DNA of 64,000 nt from an uncultured Prevotellaceae bacterium (GTDB lineage: Bacteria > Bacteroidota > Bacteroidia > Bacteroidales > Bacteroidaceae): NCBI GenBank assembly GCA_947305005.1, contig CAMZCM010000003.1:1-64000 (forward strand), written 5' to 3'. Positions 62,075-64,000 of the stretch are shown in pieces. The notes below the pieces were generated by a model, which was given only the letters and a program-made list of their open reading frames with translations, was not told the origin of the DNA and did no database searches. The number at the start of each line of letters is the position of its first letter. Within the stretch, counting starts at the first letter, position 1. The position numbers and the translations under genes are program-made.

Positions 62075-63220
62075 ATGAAGCGTTTTTCTATCCTCCTTCT
62101 CAGCCTGCTTATCATTGGCACCAGTCTCTCAGCACAAGGTGTTCAGGACACCCGTCATGTGCGCATGGGTGTGGTGCTGCCCTTCAAGGAAAAGAACGCA
62201 CGAGGTGCCAAGATGGTAGAGTTCTATCGAGGTCTGCTCATGGCCGTTGACAGCATGAAGCATGAGGGTCTTTCCATCGATGTCCATGCCATGCATTCCG
62301 GGGCCTCTGCGGCTGACATGGATGCTCTGATTGTATCTCGTCAGATGAAAGACTGCGACATCATCTTCGGTCCGCTCGATGCCGCCCAGCTGACTGGTCT
62401 CGCAGACTATTGTGACCTGAACGATAAGATTCTGGTGGTACCGTTCTCCAGCTCTACGTTCCAGGCTACCGGTCATGAACGTTTCTTCACCATTACAGCT
62501 CCCCGTGAGAACATTCAACAGGAAGCTCTGTGGTATATCCAAGACCAATTTGCCAACTACAATGTCATCATCGTTGACTGTAACGAGAAGAATGAAGAAG
62601 GCAAAGCGTTTACGGATCAGCTGAAACAGACCATGAGTGAGCGAGGCTTACATATACGCCCCCTCAGCTTAGACAGCGATGATGATGCTTTCCTTCAAGC
62701 TTTTCTTCCGGAACGCAAGAACCTGATTGTACTGAACAGTACCAGTGTCAAAGCCCTGAACCAGCTCATTCCCAAGCTCAACGATTTCAGGCGTGAACAT
62801 CCAGATTACCATTTCTCGTTGTTCGGCTACCCCGCTTGGCAGACCTACACCTCGCAGCTGTTATCAGAGTTTTACGCTTTTGACACCTACATCTACACTA
62901 CCTTCTACCGGAATCCGTTGTCCGAGCGTTGCGAAGCCATTGACCGTCAGTTCCTGAACTGGTTCCACACCCCGATGGCTAACACCTTCCCACGTTATGC
63001 CCTCATGGGTTTTGATATCGGTTATTTCTTCCTTCGTGGGCTGTCCATCTACGGTAAAGAGCGCCTGCTCTACAACATTACCCAAGTGCCAGCACGTCCC
63101 TATCAACACCCTTTGCATTTTGAGCAGATGGGTGATGGCAACGGGTATCTCAACACCTTTGTGCAGTTGGTTCACTACACCCCTTATCAATCCATTGAAC
63201 TAATCACCCGTAACCACTGA
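62075..63220 (+). CDS. Periplasmic-binding-protein-like (type 1 fold) secreted protein
   Basis: About 381 aa from the ATG at 62075, which gives a clean signal peptide 'MKRFSILLLSLLIIGTSLSA' with cleavage near AQG; the track start adds seven residues. The rest looks like a Leu/Ile/Val-binding-type fold: 'HVRMGVVLPFKEKNARGAKM', 'DCDIIFGPLDAAQLTGLADY', 'DKILVVPFSSSTFQATG' and 'NYNVIIVDCNEKNEEGKAF'. Bacteroidales homologues often carry an N-terminal LysM, which is absent here. Possibly a peptidoglycan- or envelope-sensing protein. Overlaps porT-like start by one base. Confidence 0.75.
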   Translation: MKRFSILLLSLLIIGTSLSAQGVQDTRHVRMGVVLPFKEKNARGAKMVEFYRGLLMAVDSMKHEGLSIDVHAMHSGASAADMDALIVSRQMKDCDIIFGPLDAAQLTGLADYCDLNDKILVVPFSSSTFQATGHERFFTITAPRENIQQEALWYIQDQFANYNVIIVDCNEKNEEGKAFTDQLKQTMSERGLHIRPLSLDSDDDAFLQAFLPERKNLIVLNSTSVKALNQLIPKLNDFRREHPDYHFSLFGYPAWQTYTSQLLSEFYAFDTYIYTTFYRNPLSERCEAIDRQFLNWFHTPMANTFPRYALMGFDIGYFFLRGLSIYGKERLLYNITQVPARPYQHPLHFEQMGDGNGYLNTFVQLVHYTPYQSIELITRNH

Positions 63221-63930
63221 TGAAGTCCGTCCGCATCCTTTCCCTGCTCCTGCTCCTCTTGCCCTTGGCAAGCGCTCATGCGCAGGTAGGCGAGTACAGG
63301 AACGACATCACCTTTGGTGTGACAGGCGGTTATGTCATGAACCGTGTCTCCTTCAACCCCACCGTTAAGAAGACTTGGAAAGAAGGCGAGAGTGTGGGCC
63401 TCACCTTTCGTTACACCTGCGAGAAATATTTCTCAGCCATTTGTGCCATTCAGGCGGAACTGAACTATGCCAATATGGGATGGAAGGAAGACATTGAGCC
63501 TGAATATAGCACCGACACCTACTATCGCGATATGCGCTATATCCAACTCCCTATCTTTGCCCGTCTCAGCTGGGGACGCGAGTACAATGGATTGCTCTTC
63601 GGTTTCATGATTGGTCCTCAGATCAGCTATTGTTTTGATGAGACAGAACACTACAGCGATCCATGGGAAGGACAGAAGCGTCCGAACAATGTCACAGCCC
63701 AGTATGGAAAAGCTGTTGAGAACCGTTTTGAATACGGCTTAGCTGGTGGCCTTTCCTTGGAGCTCAGCACCAAGCGAGCCGGTCGCTTTATTCTGGAAGG
63801 CAAGTATTATTATGGTTTGAGCGATATCTTCGGTAATTCCAAGCGCGATCCCTTTGGCCGTTCTGCCAACGGTGCCATCCTCATTTCGGCCGGTTATCTC
63901 TTTGATATCGTCCGTACCAAAGGATTATAA
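63220..63930 (+). CDS. PorT-family outer membrane beta-barrel protein
   Basis: A 236-aa protein with signal peptide 'LSLLLLLLPLASAHAQ'. Alternating strands end in aromatic residues ('DITFGVTGGYVMNRVSF', 'FSAICAIQAELNYANMGW', 'MRYIQLPIFARLSWG', 'ISAGYLFDIV') as in PF13568 eight-stranded barrels. PorT itself helps the type IX secretion system, but the family is broad, so that role is not claimed. Convergent with uvrA, one base apart. Confidence 0.85.
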   Translation: MKSVRILSLLLLLLPLASAHAQVGEYRNDITFGVTGGYVMNRVSFNPTVKKTWKEGESVGLTFRYTCEKYFSAICAIQAELNYANMGWKEDIEPEYSTDTYYRDMRYIQLPIFARLSWGREYNGLLFGFMIGPQISYCFDETEHYSDPWEGQKRPNNVTAQYGKAVENRFEYGLAGGLSLELSTKRAGRFILEGKYYYGLSDIFGNSKRDPFGRSANGAILISAGYLFDIVRTKGL

Positions 63931-63931
63931 T

Positions 63932-64000
63932 TTATTCCCCTTTTCCCTTGAGTACTTCCTGTAAGAACGGCGCCGTATAACCCTTCTTACATTTCGCCAC
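63932..64000 (-). CDS. uvrA: Excinuclease ABC subunit A, C-terminal end only
   Basis: Minus strand from the window edge reads VAKCKKGYTAPFLQEVLKGK then GE and TAA at 63932-63934. This matches the conserved UvrA C-terminus (V-A-x-x-x-x-S/G-Y-T-x-x-F-L). The remaining about 920 residues lie outside the window. With uvrB 4 kb away, both damage-recognition subunits are neighbours. Confidence 0.85.
   Translation of the reverse strand: MAKCKKGYTAPFLQEVLKGKGE

Overview
The window looks like a chromosome segment of a Bacteroidales bacterium, most likely Prevotellaceae. The evidence is Bacteroidetes-type promoters (TTTG-N20-TAnnTTTG) in front of the tRNA-Asp and bamD genes, a PorT-family protein, a BamD / RNA polymerase omega / DUF4293 gene string, a Bacteroides-type xylose isomerase, and a UpxY-like NusG paralogue at the head of a polysaccharide locus. 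No genus can be fixed without a search.

Layout. (1) From about 54.3 kb down to the left edge almost everything is on the minus strand, in tightly packed genes that often overlap by 4 bases: one very large surface polysaccharide (capsule or O-antigen-like) locus that runs off the left edge. It opens with a UpxY-like antiterminator, a UDP-glucose 6-dehydrogenase and two Mfa2/FimB-like lipoproteins. (2) At 43.1-49.5 kb the locus is interrupted by what I read as a Detocs anti-phage module: a 1114-aa TPR/kinase-like sensor, a stand-alone receiver, and a receiver fused to a nucleoside phosphorylase, plus small unknown genes on both sides. (3) At 31.5-43.1 kb come nucleotide-sugar genes: LegB-like 4,6-dehydratase, WbpP/TviC-like epimerase, TviB-like dehydrogenase, RfbA and a VioA-like aminotransferase, together with an MBOAT/SGNH O-acylation pair, an acyltransferase-3 protein and a sugar-transfer ATP-grasp protein. 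(4) At 24.4-31.5 kb lies a seven-gene cassette that looks like central metabolism but sits inside the sugar operon: two Fe-S hydro-lyase subunits, MmgE/PrpD, D-2-hydroxyacid dehydrogenase, citrate-lyase-like aldolase, ATP-grasp ligase and a TIM-barrel protein. It may make and attach an organic acid substituent. (5) At 0-24.3 kb are the assembly genes: a membrane-anchored GH88/105-like protein, a Wzx flippase, an EpsG/Wzy-like polymerase, eight glycosyltransferases, a pyruvyltransferase-like protein, LegC and PtmE-like genes, and an unusual VOC / adenylation enzyme / GNAT / acyl carrier protein cassette. No initiating phosphoglycosyltransferase, Wza, Wzc or RfbB is visible, so the locus must continue to the left or use genes elsewhere.

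(6) From 54.6 kb rightwards are ordinary chromosomal genes: xylB-xylA with a strong terminator, tRNA-Asp followed by a tandem 115-bp repeat carrying its 3' end, uvrB, then a plus-strand run bamD - omega - DUF4293 - periplasmic binding protein - PorT, and the last codons of uvrA on the minus strand at the right edge.

Recurring oddities: poly-G tracts inside surface-modification genes, with one (G9) putting an MBOAT acyltransferase out of frame, so it may be phase variable. Degenerate short repeats normally seen between genes also occur in frame inside three enzymes. All functional assignments come from motif recognition by eye; no database search was run.
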